Assembly: GCA_950295325.1 (NCBI GenBank)
Contig: OX485803.1
Span: 12,276,001 to 12,340,000 of the forward strand
Reading direction: 5' to 3'
Length of the DNA: 64,000 nt
From: Polytrichum commune
Lineage: Eukaryota > Streptophyta > Polytrichopsida > Polytrichales > Polytrichaceae
The first letter of the stretch is position 1; each line of letters starts with the position of its first letter. Shown in pieces: positions 9,890 to 21,689 of the stretch. Under the pieces are notes generated by a model. That model saw nothing but the letters and a program-made list of their open reading frames with translations, made no database searches and was not told where the DNA came from. A program made the translations under genes and the position numbers.

Positions 9890-12535
9890 GGTCATTAACA
9901 TTACAAACATACACTTTATTCACACCGGCCTTGTGAGAGGTCCGGAGTTTCCATCTCTCTGGCGCTAAACTTCAAAGTTCCGATGGAATTTGGTGTACTA
10001 TTCCTCTGTCAACGCGCCGCCGACCTCGGTCCAACTCATGGATGGGATCCAAACTTCTCTACCGAGGGTGGATCCAAAGTGTGGCACCACATTACTCAAT
10101 CGTGGAAGGTGATGGCAAGCAAGGTCACATACCTTTCTCCTTCAATTGTAGAGGATACCGTAGGTTCATAGCTGGCTCGACAGAAAATAATTCTAAAAAT
10201 AGATGCCGAAAGTTTTGGAATATTATTGGCATTTTTTGCCGAATATAAAATTAATTATTTTTCAAAATTGCCAAAAAGTAAGAAATTTTTACTTCTCACT
10301 AGAGTTTTAGTTACAGTGGAAGCATATGTGAATTTTGAAAGAGAGAAGGTGCTCCTTTTGTAATCAAGCTCAGTTACATTAGTCCACAAAGAATATGGGT
10401 TAAGAAATAGCAAGACTCTAGGTGAGGCTTTTCAAATGTGTTGTACACAAATTTTTGGAGTCCAATTGAGCATAGAAGATGAAGTTTTATAGAATTTTGT
10501 CCAACTAACAAAAGTTGAGAAATCAATCCTTCTTCCACCTCCAACAAGTTTTGTGTCAAAATAAGTCTTTATGCAAAAGATATGGACAAAACATTGCAGC
10601 CGTGTAAAGATCAAAAAATTAAAATGCGTTCATAACAGTTTTTCGGAGCTCATTTGTGCATAGAAGATCAACTTTTTTGGAATTTTGTTGGTCTAAGAAA
10701 TGTTTAGAAATCAAGTAATCTTTCACCTCCAACAAATTTTATGTCATTTGAAGACTCTATGCAAAAGTTATGCGTGTTATAAAAATGAAGTCTAACTCGG
10801 TGCTTCACCTCAAAGTTTACATATCCCATATGCATTGTTGAACACAACTCCACTCTACTTGCATAAAGCACAAAGCATTCTCAACTCTTCACTCACATCT
10901 TACTTGTCATTCAATGCAGGAGAGATGTACAAGATATAAGCTTAAATAGAAAATTATAAACGAAAATTTAAAAATTAAAAGAGAAAATTGCCGAAAATAT
11001 GAATATTCTATTTTTAGGTGCCGAACCGACTTTTTGAAATTTAATTAATTAATCGGCTAACATGTGTCGAACCAGCTATGAACCTACGGTATTATGCAAC
11101 TCAATATTTGGTGGAGGACGGAATACCAAGGTCTTTACTTTGGCACCACCATGAATAGGGTTTGTACCTTGTACAAGAAAGGATTAAGGTACTTCAGGGA
11201 TATTTGGGACCCCGGGAGATATGATTACTTGAACTAGGAGGTTGCCAAAGATAAGTTTGCCCTATAAGAGATTTATCATGACTTCTAGTTTAAACTAATT
11301 GAACTCTATGGACCTTTCTGATATAGGGTGTTCAACTAACAAAGTGCCCAACTCACTTCACATGAATGGGTTGGCCCTCTATAGGAGCACGGAGGATGCA
11401 TTGCCATAATGGGTGGTTAGCGTTGGGTACCTCAAGGAATTTAGCCATGGTCTTGTTCAATTTAGCAACGAGTTCATGAACACTTTCCCTAAATCTACCG
11501 TGGGTTCGCTATATTTCTCCCTCACCGAGGTAAAACCAAACATTGAGAATGTGACACCACCAATGGCCTTCTCCGGATGGATGGCGCATATTAGGGTGGA
11601 TAAACTTACAAGAGGAAGCAATAAACACCCAATTCAATTTGTATTTTGGGAAATTGGATCAACTTTTCTTTGACCTTGCTTGTTGGTGGTGGCTAGATGT
11701 TACATTTTTATTTTTATTTTTCTTATTTGACCAAAGAGGGGAGGAAATGGATCAACAAGTGGCCCTTACGAAGCCGATTCTGCATAAGTGGCGGAATGAA
11801 ATCCCCCCTCCACCTCCCCTAAGTGCAACATCATTTGGCATAAAGCTAAGGCACAAAAACATGTTGCCTTTCTATGGTCAGTCATCCACAAGGTTGTGGC
11901 GGTTAACGAGTGGCGCGGAGAAATCTCGGTAGAGATTGACAAAAGTTGCCCTTGTTGTGACCCACAATCGGTAGAATCGGTGGAACATAGGTTCTACAAT
12001 CGACCACTTGCTCAACAAGGGTGGCGGTATGTTGCCAACATCGTTTGGCAACTCTTTGCCAAAAGAGGGAATCTCGGTCCGCGGAAATCCTTTTCTATGA
12101 TGCAATGCCTCTTTGATCAACCTTTATGCACAACTCTTGAACGGTTCAGTCGCATATGGTTCTTCTTGAGAAGCGGTTTTCCATGAATTAGTTGGCGCAA
12201 ACGGAATGATATGGTTTTTGATAATTTGCAATGTCCCATTGAGAAAACAAGTCAAGTCACTTGGGACGCCTTACATGATTATGGTAGGATCGAGTGGAAA
12301 CAATCTCTCTCGGATTTGGAAAAGGACACTCTTACTGAATTTGATTCGACTCAGGGGGGTCAAAGGCCTTATTGTGACCCGGAGTAACTTAGTGGTCACG
12401 TGAAAGGTTAGGTCCCAAATGGGTATTACTTCTTGATATCCCCTCGGTTTGCGTTGGTTCTCCCGAGGTGGTTGTATTTTGGGTCCTTTCTTGCAATTGA
12501 TTTTTCAATTTGTAAACCCCCCCCCCCCATTAAAA
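9890..12535 (+). pseudogene. LINE ORF2 C-terminal half and 3' end, interrupted by a 932-bp insertion
   Basis: Recognisable blocks run in order on the plus strand: a frame with KVWHHITQSWKVMASKVTYL (about 10075-10135); after the insertion, QLNIWWRTEYQG and YKKGLRYFRDIWD (about 11100-11210); then WHKAKAQKHVAFLWSV and VAVNEWRGEIS (about 11838-11935). A zinc-binding-type cluster follows with CPCC, then EHRFYN and GWRYVANIVWQLF (about 11950-12055). The last block is WRKRNDMVFDNLQ, then ALHDYGRIEWKQSL, ending near 12387. A 3' tail with a C run and an A run closes it at about 12535. In intact relatives ORF2 supplies endonuclease and reverse transcriptase for target-primed insertion. Here the N-terminal two thirds are absent, and there are frameshifts near 11660-11840 and 12190, so it is a truncated dead copy. 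Confidence 0.85.
10158..11089. mobile_element. 932-bp TIR element inserted in the LINE, TA target duplication
   Basis: The ends are CCGTAGGTTCATAGCTGG followed by CTCGACA (left) or, reverse-complemented, TTCGACA (right): 24 of 25 bases agree. TA lies at both borders (10156-10157 and 11090-11091). Removing the element and one TA rejoins the LINE frame as ...VEDIMQLNIWW, so the borders are exact. The interior has no long frame but holds two ~140-bp direct repeats (about 10448-10585 and 10637-10775) with the word CATAGAAGAT. It is probably non-autonomous; the TA duplication recalls Tc1/mariner but the TIR is not one I recognise. Confidence 0.9.
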
Positions 12536-12539
12536 AAAA

Positions 12540-14190
12540 ACAAATGTCGTTGGGGCCACTCGGGTGGATTAGGGCCCAAAGCTCTAATCAATTTTGGACT
12601 TGAGGTGGTAATTTTCTAGAGCCCACACTAATTCTCGTAATGAGAATAAAGGTGGGTCACAACAATTCTCAAACCACACTAAATTTTTAGTAGAAAATTA
12701 GCATGGGTCACATTGATTTCTTTTCGAGCAAATGTATGTGGATGATTATTTTACTTTACTTTACTTTTGTCCTATAACTAATATTCAATATGTTATTTCT
12801 TTCTTTTCTTCAAGAAGACTTGAGGGAAGACTTGGGATCTTGGACCCATGTTAATTCCACCTTGACTAGAAAGTCACTATGGCCCACACAAAGTTTCCAC
12901 CCACACTAATAAGATTGTTTAGTGTACCATACTAGGTAGCAGCTTGCTGAATTTCAATTTGTAGGAAAACCGGCTCATTTGTCACCTAGAGTAGATGGAC
13001 CTCAAAGGGTTACTTTTCCAACTAGCCCAGTTCTCCTAGGATATGTTTAATGTAGTGATACCAATAACAAAATAAAACAACATAACATAAATAATTATCA
13101 CATTCATCCCATATTCAAAAACTCGAGCATACAAAATGTTTATTAATTACTATCTGCACCTTCTCACTTCTCAGAAGACATTTTGATAATTCTGACACAT
13201 TGTAGGACGCGAAATGTACTTTGATAGTGCCTCACAACTTCTCTCCCATGACGGTGCTCAAAAAAACATTCAAAGAAATGTTACTGTATAACATTGTATA
13301 TCATAAAATTGTTTCCATATCCCTAAATATATAAATTACGCTTCCATGAGAGAGGAAATTATCGTATACAAGTGTGCCACTCATTCATCCAACATGAAAA
13401 CTTTGAAATATATGTAACCCAATTATTATTAATTATAGTAGATTTGATACCAAAATTAGCTTGAAAGACCCGAAACTAATCTAACTAATCTAGGTCCCTA
13501 AGACTAATCGGTCACAAACTTATAGGGGTCAAGTTTTTATGTTATGAGAGGTACATAACATCAATATGCCTACTCCCTTGGCACCCATTTTGAAAGGGGG
13601 AGGGGAAGATGACTTGGCGGGTCTACATATTGTCAGCCAACATGATTTTACTTGGTCTACAGGTTTCCGGGCCCCGCTCAAATTAATTGAGTAAGTTAGA
13701 AGAGTAATCTCCATGTCCACCGGGGTTCTTCTTAGTACATTAGTCATCTTAATTAGTGAGGGAGGGCAATTGTGAGTTTGGGAAATTAATGAAGGTGATT
13801 CTAAATTTCTTAACACTATGAAATTAGTGCCACTAAAACAATATAGGAAGCATTGTTCATCCCGACACTATTCATTGAAAAACTATTCATAGCAACATTA
13901 TTCATTGAAAAATACCAACACTCTTCATCCTAGGACTATTCACTTTTGCGAATAAATTGTGTTTATCATTCTACAAGCACCTTCAAGAACACATTGATTC
14001 TCTTGAAATGTATTGTAAACGGGCATGTATTCATGGATTTAGTACCACTCAATGAAAACTTCAACCCTCGTTAGTTTTGAGACTTGGCAAAAAGTTCATC
14101 CCTCACTAAAAAGTGTGTGTTTTGGGAATTAGTACCACACGCACTACTTGGGGAAATCAATGTTTCCTCCTGGGCCCAAAGAGATGACTA
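12540..14190. other. No gene seen
   Basis: AT-rich DNA with a few ACACTAA words and repeats of CTATTCATTGAAAA near 13868-13910. The 95-residue minus frame at 13529-13816 has no recognised domain. Confidence 0.5.
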
Positions 14191-14455
14191 CACTAAATAT
14201 TGTAAGTGGGGTCACCAATTCTATTTGTCTTGCTCATATACTAATTGTAAACTGCCCGTGTAGTGCCACCAACAGTAAATGTAAACCGAATATTATTTGT
14301 CACATAGAAAATGGGCATTATAGATTTACAATGTTGCAATTATTGTCACTTGCTAAGTGATTTTTCATCCAAATTTCATTTATCCATAGCAAGTGTCTTG
14401 GAGAAGTTACCATAGTGACGTGAACTATCATATGTAGAAAACACAATATTTAGTG
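14191..14455. mobile_element. MITE, CACTAAATATTGT ends
   Basis: The left end CACTAAATATTGTAAGTGGG and the reverse-complemented right end CACTAAATATTGTGTTTTCT agree over the first 13 bases. The body (TTGTCTTGCTCA, CTAATTGTAAAC, TTATTTGTCA, TTTACAATGTTGCAAT) matches the element at 47526-47880. No coding capacity. Confidence 0.75.
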
Positions 14456-14730
14456 AGGTTTTGTAAAGTTTTGGATGTGGTGGCTATCAACACACAACAT
14501 CCTTGAGGGGTTGATCATACCGGCCACTACTGGTACCATTCGTTGGCATCTCCGGTTGTAATAATGTGAAAAGTGGTGGGCCAACATCTATTTCTGAACA
14601 TAATCCCACACAATTTCACGGTTAAAACTGCATAGAAAGTTTGGTGTGATCGGGCCATGAGTGTAAGGTAACTAGAAATATTCATGAATGATCGAATATT
14701 CTAACCACATGTGTGTAAGTAGAGGATGAT

Positions 14731-15092
14731 GGGAGCTAGACAACTCCCAGTTGAAGATAGATGGATTGGAGTTAGACAGCTCCAAATTGACAACATGTGC
14801 ACTAGAGTTAGACAGCTCCGCATTTAGTGCATTGGAATTAGACCATTCCATATTGAGAACATGTGCACATGAGTTAGACAACTCTCGATGAGGTGCACTA
14901 AAGTTAGACTACTCCAAATTTGGAAAGATGAATGTTATTCATTGGAGTTAGACAACTCTCAATGAATAAATAAATCTAGTAAGAATTAGACAGTTCCAAC
15001 TAGAAGAATGGACGGATGAACCAAGTTGGAATTAGACAATTCCAACTAGAAGGAAGGATGGATGAATCTAGTTGGAATTAGACAGTTCGAAC
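14731..15092. repeat. Array of ten short hairpins with a shared AGAC loop
   Basis: AGAC occurs at 14738, 14774, 14810, 14840, 14876, 14906, 14950, 14988, 15034 and 15080, spaced 30-46 bp. Around nearly every one the flanks pair: GAGTT/AACTC, TTGGAGTT/AGCTCCAA, TGGAAT/ATTCCA, and a perfect ten-base stem AGTTGGAATT/AATTCCAACT at 15024-15047. The stems differ between units but pair within each, with G-T wobbles; the unit at 14906 is weakest. Spacing of the first six is a multiple of three, and 12-residue peptide repeats (NLELSNSNP-type) can be read on the minus strand. The last four are out of frame, so structure rather than protein is what is retained. An LTR U3 or enhancer-like array is a possible explanation. 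Confidence 0.8.
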
Positions 15093-15115
15093 TGGAAGAA
15101 TGAGATCGAGTAAAA

Positions 15116-15780
15116 AATGGAAGAAGATTATAGAAGAACCAAAGATAGAAGTTTCGTAACAGAACTAAGAGATAGAGCTATGAATAGAACACTTTAATAT
15201 ATGTAAAAATAAAAAGTAAAAGTAATGCCTTTGGCATAAGAGGAAGCTCAGGGGAGGAGAGGATCTTTTTTGTCTCTCTTCTATGGTTGGGTGGTTGAGC
15301 TTAGACCAAGACTACTTGGTCTACGATTGTAATTTGACGTTACAAGGAAAATAAATTGAGTTCTTCAACTCATCATTTTGATTGATAATTGTTATTTAAA
15401 AAGTTGGTGACAAACATGTGGGAGGTTTGTTACACTGAGTCTCTCCCAATGTGGAGTTGTCTGTTTGTACGTGATTAACTCAAGGGCCCTTCTCACCTAG
15501 CTATATCTTTTGTGGTGTTTGGGCATGGCCACCATTGGCGCCAACAACAACTTCACCGAGGCTACCCTTGGTCCCTCCCCCCCACTGCACTGGTGCCAAC
15601 GCGAGAAACTCTCCCACTCTCAACACTTCCACACCTCCTCCCTACAAGTTGCAGTGACCTCTTCCTCCATGCAAAACACCTTGATTTTTGTGACCCTTTC
15701 AACGTGCCGTGGAATTTTATCTAGTTTATGGAAATTTGTGTCATGGTGGGAGGGAGGAAGCAAGTTGGAGCAAGGGTGGC
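15116..15780. other. No gene seen; possible LTR-like tail
   Basis: After the hairpin array come an AATAAATTGAG word (about 15350) and a TCTCTCCCAATGTGG stretch. These are compatible with an old LTR but no paired copy was found in the window. Confidence 0.35.
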
Positions 15781-15799
15781 GATTGAGGGAGGACCGACG

Positions 15800-16690
15800 A
15801 GGCCTAGTGTGAAGGGGACGAACTTCAACATGTTGGAGGAGGAGCAATTGTGTAGGTCTGTGTTTTTTGTGTCTCGTAGGATCGAATTGTGGGGAATCAA
15901 TGGAGAGTTGGTGTATTATGGGAACGAATTTGCGAGCATTACGATGACCACACACCGGATGCACCATGACTGTAGCAAACTTTAGAGACAAAGTGGGGTA
16001 TGATCAAGCACGACGTTTCTAGCTTTTGTGGGATTTATTCACAAGTACTGAGATTGAACGGGATGAGTACTGCAGATGCATTGAGGAGGGCGTGGGACTT
16101 GTTCAAGTAGAAGAATGCAAAGAAGACAAATTTCGCGTTTCAACATTGTTGGGTTTTGCTCCAAGACCATCCCAAGTGGGTTGATGGTTGGTCACATGTG
16201 AAGTCTTCCATGTTGGAGAGGAAGTCGCAAGCATCAGAGGGCGAGGTGAGCAATATGGTGGATGTGACCAAGTGCGCGGGGGTGGGTTGCAGTCAGAGGG
16301 CGGGGGCACTAAATCTCAACGCATGCTCAAGGGCTAGCCATGTGGATCAAAGGGGGCGAAAGAGGAATTGAATAACATGAATGTGCAAGAGGGGGCGATC
16401 TACACGCAAGCTGATGCAACTAAGACCATGGTTGTGGCCCAGACGAAGAAGGCAACCCTCTTGGAAGACCAAAACATGTTAATGTTGATGACCATGCTTG
16501 ATGATTAAATCATGACTGCAGAGGGGAAGGAGTATTTGCGTTTGCGGAGGGAGGAAGAGCTAAAAAAATTGCGCCGCAAGTTGGAGGCCGAGGAGGAGTG
16601 GGAGTGCTAGGAGGTGCTTGCCGAGGTCGTGAAGACCTCACGACGCTTGCACGAGGAGGCGCGGGCCATGGCCTAGGCAGAGGTAGATGG
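15800..16690 (+). pseudogene. Myb-like / NAM-associated C-terminal domain gene, ORF1-like, broken
   Basis: Blocks on the plus strand: TNFNMLEEEQLCRSVFFVSR (about 15820-15880), matching the 'FT--ED--LC-AW---S' start of Myb/SANT-like plant proteins; LLQDHPKWVDGWSHVKSS (about 16150-16210); then ADATKTMVVAQTKKATLLEDQ and LRLRREEELKKLRRKLEAEE (about 16410-16600), which resembles the NAM-associated C-terminal coiled coil. A D/H/Q-rich tail follows (EVDQTKDQDQGEHGDEDDQ). Such proteins are multi-copy in plants and often travel with PIF/Harbinger elements as the DNA-binding ORF1; that link is inference. Stops near 15965 and 16500 and several frameshifts break it. A PIF-type transposase end lies 0.7 kb downstream on the opposite strand. 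Confidence 0.65.
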
Positions 16691-16879
16691 CCAACATCAT
16701 GGCCAAGATCATGGCGATGAAGTGGACCAAACCAAGGACCAAGATCAGGGCGAGCATGGTGATGAAGATGACCAGGACCATGTTCAAGTTGGTGCTGAAG
16801 CCAACAAAGATGTCAACGTACCACAACCAAGGCCATTTCAAGGAGTAGCTGCCTGGCGGCCACCATGGCCATTCTGATG

Positions 16880-17040
16880 ATTCTGATCTCGATTTTTCTT
16901 TGCATCATGTTGGTCTTGAGGGTCGAAGGGGTGTGGTTGGTTGGGAGGTGGCATTTTGATTTTTCTAATCATCTCGATTTTTCTTTGCAACGTGTTGGTC
17001 TGGATGGTCCAAGGGGTGTGTTGGGCGGGAGGAAGTTGGT
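16880..17040. repeat. Imperfect direct duplication, ~80-bp unit
   Basis: The word CTCGATTTTTCTTTGCA occurs at about 16888 and 16974, each followed by a TGTTGGTCT-GGTC-AAGGGGTGTG block. The surrounding DNA is G-rich, with a run of 12 G near 17138-17150. Confidence 0.75.
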
Positions 17041-17399
17041 GTTGGTGTGGCTGCGTGGAGGGGGGTGGTGGGGTTTGCATTGGAGGGGTGCATGGTGCTA
17101 GCTTTTGGTTGCAATCAATTTTTTTATATTGGGGTTTTGGGGGGGGGGGGGTTGAATGTAGGTGGTTGTGGGAGCTTGAATCGAGGCTGGTTGGACATGG
17201 ATTGTGTGGATCCCTACCAACCCACTTAGTACCGCACTATCGGTGTCATAGGAATGCGAGAGGGCAATGAGCAATGGAACATGGCACTTAGTGATAGCTC
17301 ATAGCCAATTCGTGTAAATGATGATGAATATGTTGTAATAGGGCACCACAATGTGAATGTTGGATTGACCTTGCAAGAAATTTTTTATTGAAAATAAAT

Positions 17400-17640
17400 T
17401 CAGGCATATGTATTGGCACCTTTCAATGCCCACAAGTGTTAAATGAGATCACATCTTAAATCATAGCGTGTGTTTTCATTATTTATTTCTTCTGTATGTG
17501 CTGTGAATTGCTCGAAAAACATGACTCTATGCAATGGCACATTATCAATAGCTGCAACTTTGAGGACATTCTCTAGCCCATGCACACCACGTTCATCATC
17601 TAAAATCATGTTATGGAGAAAACAATCGATCGAGCACCAT
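17400..17640 (-). pseudogene. PIF/Harbinger transposase, C-terminal fragment
   Basis: The minus strand reads CFLHNMILDDERGVHGLENV from about 17628, a close match to the 'CCILHNMI-EDE' motif near the C-terminus of plant PIF/Harbinger transposases. It ends in a block reading LRCDLI-stop-HLWALKGA, corresponding to the usual 'LR-DLIEHLW' tail. Only this end is clear. The sequence upstream (17640-17900, minus) contains a 94-residue frame with no recognised motif, so the catalytic D and E are absent. Confidence 0.75.
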
Positions 17641-18082
17641 TCCCATGTTCACCTCATCGTCTTCGTCATTGTCCAAAAAAGTTTGAGAGGCCTCCTTTAA
17701 TCTTGTCCTCCATGCCTCCATTTTCATAAGTTTCACAAAAAAAAAATTCACCAAAAAAATAGCTTGCAACTCTCTACCAATTTGCACAATGGGGGGACGT
17801 CGAAGGAGGGAGGTCCCCCAAAAGGCGGGACCATTGGAATCAATAGGAGATAAGATTGCACAAGCATAGACACCTATACAAAGGCATATGAACAATGCTT
17901 GAAGTGAGATGGTTGCTCTTCTTGCTTTGCCTTTAATTGTTTTTTTTCTCTTTCATGGTTCACACAAACAGTATGGGATAAATCTTATCCCTCTTCGGAC
18001 TACCATGGTAGCCTTATTCTAACCTTATTTTTTCTCATGCCTCTTCTTTTATATTTCTATTGACTACGAGCAATCTAATGTT
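17640..18082. other. Probable remains of the copia 3' end or LTR
   Basis: On the minus strand, directly beyond the RNase H stop, a purine tract AAGTGGGAG is followed by TGTAGAGGGT at 18094. This is the order expected for a polypurine tract and an LTR start. The other LTR border and a second LTR were not found. Confidence 0.4.
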
Positions 18083-18985
18083 CTACCCTCTACACTCCCA
18101 CTTTGAGTAGTTAAAGGATTCTAAACCCATTGCCTTTGTTAATGTTTGATGCCTATCCTTTGCAAGTGGTTTGGTTAGCACGTCCGCTATCATATCCTCT
18201 GTTGGACAATACTTTAAACATATCTCTTGGTTTTCTAGTTTCTCTCTAATGAAGTGATGTTGTAGATCGATATGTTTGGTGCGAGAATGGTGTGTGAGAT
18301 TCTTTGCAAGTGCTATGCATTCTTGATTGTCACACATGATGGATGTCGGTCCTTTTTGCACATATCCCACATCCGCCAAAAGTTGCCTAAGCCAAACTGT
18401 TTCCTTAGTACAATGGCTAGTAGCCATGTACTCCGCCACTGTCGTACGTAATGCAATGGTTCGTTATTTCTTGCATTTCCACGAAATGACTCCAACGCCA
18501 ACGAAAAAACACGTACCCCATGGTAAATTGTCGGTCGTTTGCATCTCCCACCCAATCCGCATCGCAAAAACCTCTCAAGACAATATCCTTGCCTCCGAGA
18601 CATAATTTGAAGTCCAAAGTGCACTTCAAATCCTTATGATGCATTTTACGACCATCCAATGCAGTGGACCGGCCTTCAACATGAATTGGTACACCATACT
18701 CACTGCAAATACAATATCGGCCCTTGTGGCCACCATTGCATACATGAGAGATCCTACTTCGGCTTTGTATGGAACACCTTCCATTTCTCTTTGCACATTC
18801 ACAAATTCCTCATCCAAAACTTTTGATAATTTTGAATTTACATCGAACGGAATTATAACTGGTTGCATTCTTCGCTGTTAAAATGCTTGAGGACCTCTTT
18901 GATGTAGTTCCTTTGGTTCATGATAATGGTATGGGCTTCTCTATTCCTCTCAAATTCCATTCCTATAAACCACTTTTAAAGTCAC
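18083..18985 (-). pseudogene. Ty1/copia retrotransposon, reverse transcriptase C-terminus and RNase H
   Basis: Read on the minus strand the order is: MNQRNYIKEVLKHFNSEECN (about 18935-18878); PFDVNSKLS then YKAEVGSLMYAMVATRADIV (about 18845-18720), the copia RT tail; GFCDADWVGDANDR (about 18570-18530), the start of RNase H; then AEYMATSHCTKETVWLRQLL, CDNQECIALAKN, RTKHIDLQHHFIREKLE and DMIADVLTKPLAKDRH. The final 118-residue frame (18439-18083) is uninterrupted. Upstream there are at least three frameshifts and no gag, protease or integrase within reach. In a live element this protein copies RNA into DNA in the cytoplasmic particle. The copy is a 5'-truncated relic. Confidence 0.95.
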
Positions 18986-19269
18986 TTAAAAATTCAACCT
19001 TGCTGGTGGGAGCCTGCGACTGGCCTCACCACTAGTAGGTGTGGGGAGGCTATTAATTTTTTTTCCCTACTGCATGCCTTGGTTTATTTCTCCCCCATCA
19101 GATCAATTGTTTGTTTGGATATGATAGTGCTCTGCTCATTAGAGAGAGAAGAGACCACATTTTTTCCAAACTTCCTCCTGTCCACCTCAATTGAAATCGC
19201 AATGTTGCTTTATGAGTTCTTAAGTTTTTGCCACTTCTTTACCTTTGTCATATCTCAGTTTGGGTCTTA

Positions 19270-19846
19270 GGGGTTGTTTACACCATGGACCATAAAGTCG
19301 TCCCAAGGCCCTGTGAAAGTTGTGATTGGTTGTTGAACTCGTCCCGGGACCACTTTGGTTTACATCAAGGAAAAAATGTCGGAGTGACCATGGAGTTTGA
19401 GGTCCCCAAAAGATCTATTTAAAGGTCTACATTATCCACTAACATGGTCCAACGGGTTTTGTGGTGGGAGAGGCAAAAGAGATGCTCTAGTAGGAAAAGA
19501 CAGGGGCTCATGACAGAGAAATGTTGTTATAATAAAATTTTAATGATTTTTTTTTGGGGGAAGAGAAGATGAAGACAAGAGAGTGGTCAAACTTGATTCC
19601 CCCCCCCCCAAAAAAAAACTATCCTTTTTGGGCATATGCTAAAAAAATCAACACATTCATTTTGTGGTGCATGGTCATTCCTCTTGGTCCACATACAATT
19701 TATACCTAGTGAGGGGCCCAAAGAGTTTGTAAATTGATTTTTTCTTGAAAGAAATCAGACCATGGATGTTGGATCATGAAAGTTGGACCATGAAAAAAGG
19801 CCATCTTCCATGGTCCAACTTCATGGTCCATGGTGTAAACCGGCCC
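19270..19846. mobile_element. MITE, TIR GGGGTTGTTTACACCATGG, copy 2
   Basis: Left end GGGGTTGTTTACACCATGGA and reverse-complemented right end GGGCCGGTTTACACCATGGA match, both continuing CCAT-AAGT. The 577-bp body is collinear with 4138-4698. Flanks are TTA (left) and GTA (right), close to a 3-bp Tourist-type duplication. A poly-C/poly-A run (about 19602-19618) lies inside. Confidence 0.85.
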
Positions 19847-21020
19847 GTAGTATAATTCGAGGCTGTCTTGAAACATCATATGTTCATGTTTCAAGAATGT
19901 TGAAACACATTATTCAAACTACTCAATAACATTGGATTATCAGACACCTGACATTAATTATAGCAATCTAGTCGTTAGAGGGACACCATGCCTCTCAAAT
20001 CTTTGTCCTTTGCAACTCAAAGTGAAGTGGCAGAGCTACATTCCAATTTCCTGACTCACTGCCACTTTGATTTTTGTTTCCGTCCGCCAAGTATGTGAGG
20101 CCGGGCCCTTGTCAAATTTGAGGTTGTCTTCAAAAAGGTGGTTGATATGTCAGGCAAGTAAATGAAATCTGACTATCAAGCATCTGAGATGCCACACACC
20201 CATAACATTCGCTCCTGTTCATCTAGCTATGGCTCATTTTCATAGGCTTTATGGGCTAATGTGAGGTCTCTGTCCAAGGGCAGTAAGTCTAATTATACCC
20301 AAGTCACACAATTATTGGCCCTTAACTTTCCGTTCAATTCTTTATTTGAAAATGAGGGACCTGGGCAAACATGTGAATTATCCCCATTTATTTATTTATT
20401 TATTTTTGTAATTTTTGATACACAAGAGGCGCTTGATCACCATGCTAGTTTTCCGACAAGTAGAGAGACAATTTCGTGCCTGGGAATTGAATTGTCAACC
20501 ACTGTGTTCAGTTTGGGTACCTCCCCATTATCATCTGGTAGTTTAGGATCATCTAGAACTGAATATTCCCCACTTCGGATAGTTGAGTTCCAAAGTGACT
20601 ACATGTGATCACTGACTTTCACTACAAATGGGTCACAATCCTGAAATTTTACCCATCATGATGGTTGAATGTGAAATGCCTTGCAATATGTACAATGTTT
20701 GGTTCTTAATGGGAAAGGCCCATGTCCACTAGACTTCATCACTACCCACACTTCCTAATATCAATATGTACACATTTCAATGTTTGATGCTACACCATGC
20801 CTAACCTTCATTTATGCTTTTTACAAACGCTTTGCCATTTGAAATTCATATTAATATAATATCTTCCTCTTTGTCATGCTTTGTTTACCCCCTTGCTATT
20901 CAATTTAGTCAACATCATGTTCCAATTGGTTCTCTCAGTTGTAGTTGTGGTAAGTGTTCTTCCCTGTCATCTTTGCAAGGAAACCTTCTCATAAATAGCG
21001 GAGGGACCGAGGTCCGAACT
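19847..21020. other. No gene seen; TTTA microsatellite
   Basis: Contains TTTATTTATTTATTTATTT at about 20388-20406. A 115-residue plus frame (20261-20608) has no recognised domain. Confidence 0.5.
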
Positions 21021-21021
21021 G

Positions 21022-21090
21022 GACACACACACACACACACACATATATATATGAGAAGGGACCGGAGTTTCTATCTATCTATCTATATAT
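21022..21090. repeat. Microsatellites (CA)n, (TA)n, (TATC)n with a GGGACCGGAGTTTCTAT motif
   Basis: ACACAC then ATATAT, followed by GGGACCGGAGTTTCTATCTA. The reverse complement of that last motif occurs at 60277-60300 next to a GATA run, so a shared element end or source is possible. Confidence 0.8.
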
Positions 21091-21689
21091 GAGAAGGTGA
21101 TAAATGTGGGGTTTTCTTTCCGCATGTGTGACGAAATGGCTTATATGACACCTTCTCTTACCGGACTATTGCAGGTTGGCATACTACCATGCTATGACAT
21201 GGATCAATTATGAGGACTATTGGTTATTGACATCTTTTGAGCATGTTGCGGAGAAACTTCCTTGGGCAGTTTTAAAAGAGATTTATGTTCACTTACACGA
21301 TTGGTTTTGGCTGTTGGCCTCAAATCCATCCTTGTCACATCATAACATAGAATTTCAATTCACATTCTAAAGAATGGTTACTAAGTGGATAACTAATAAG
21401 GTTTGGAATGGGGTCCCTTGTATCACACCAAAATGATCAATAACTCAATACACACATAAAGAATGAAATCTTACCCTTTGGTGTAATCTACAAATTCACA
21501 AAGTACGACATCTAAACTTATAAATTCCAATCGTAAATATTAAACTTGCATTTCACTTCCCAATCTTCATGCACTTATATCAACTCCAAAATTGCCAAAA
21601 ATTAAAGTCCAACTTCAAATAACTTCAAACCATAAACTTGAATTTATAAAATCAAACTTCAAACCATAAACTAAAAATCCAAAACACCA

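Noticed and set aside
14672-14881. Repeat protein with 12-residue ELSNSN units
   Set aside because: Frame is lost in the later units while the hairpins persist, so coding is not the better explanation.
16838-17270. Gly/Trp-rich plus frames and Pro/His-rich minus frame
   Set aside because: They arise from a G-rich duplicated segment.
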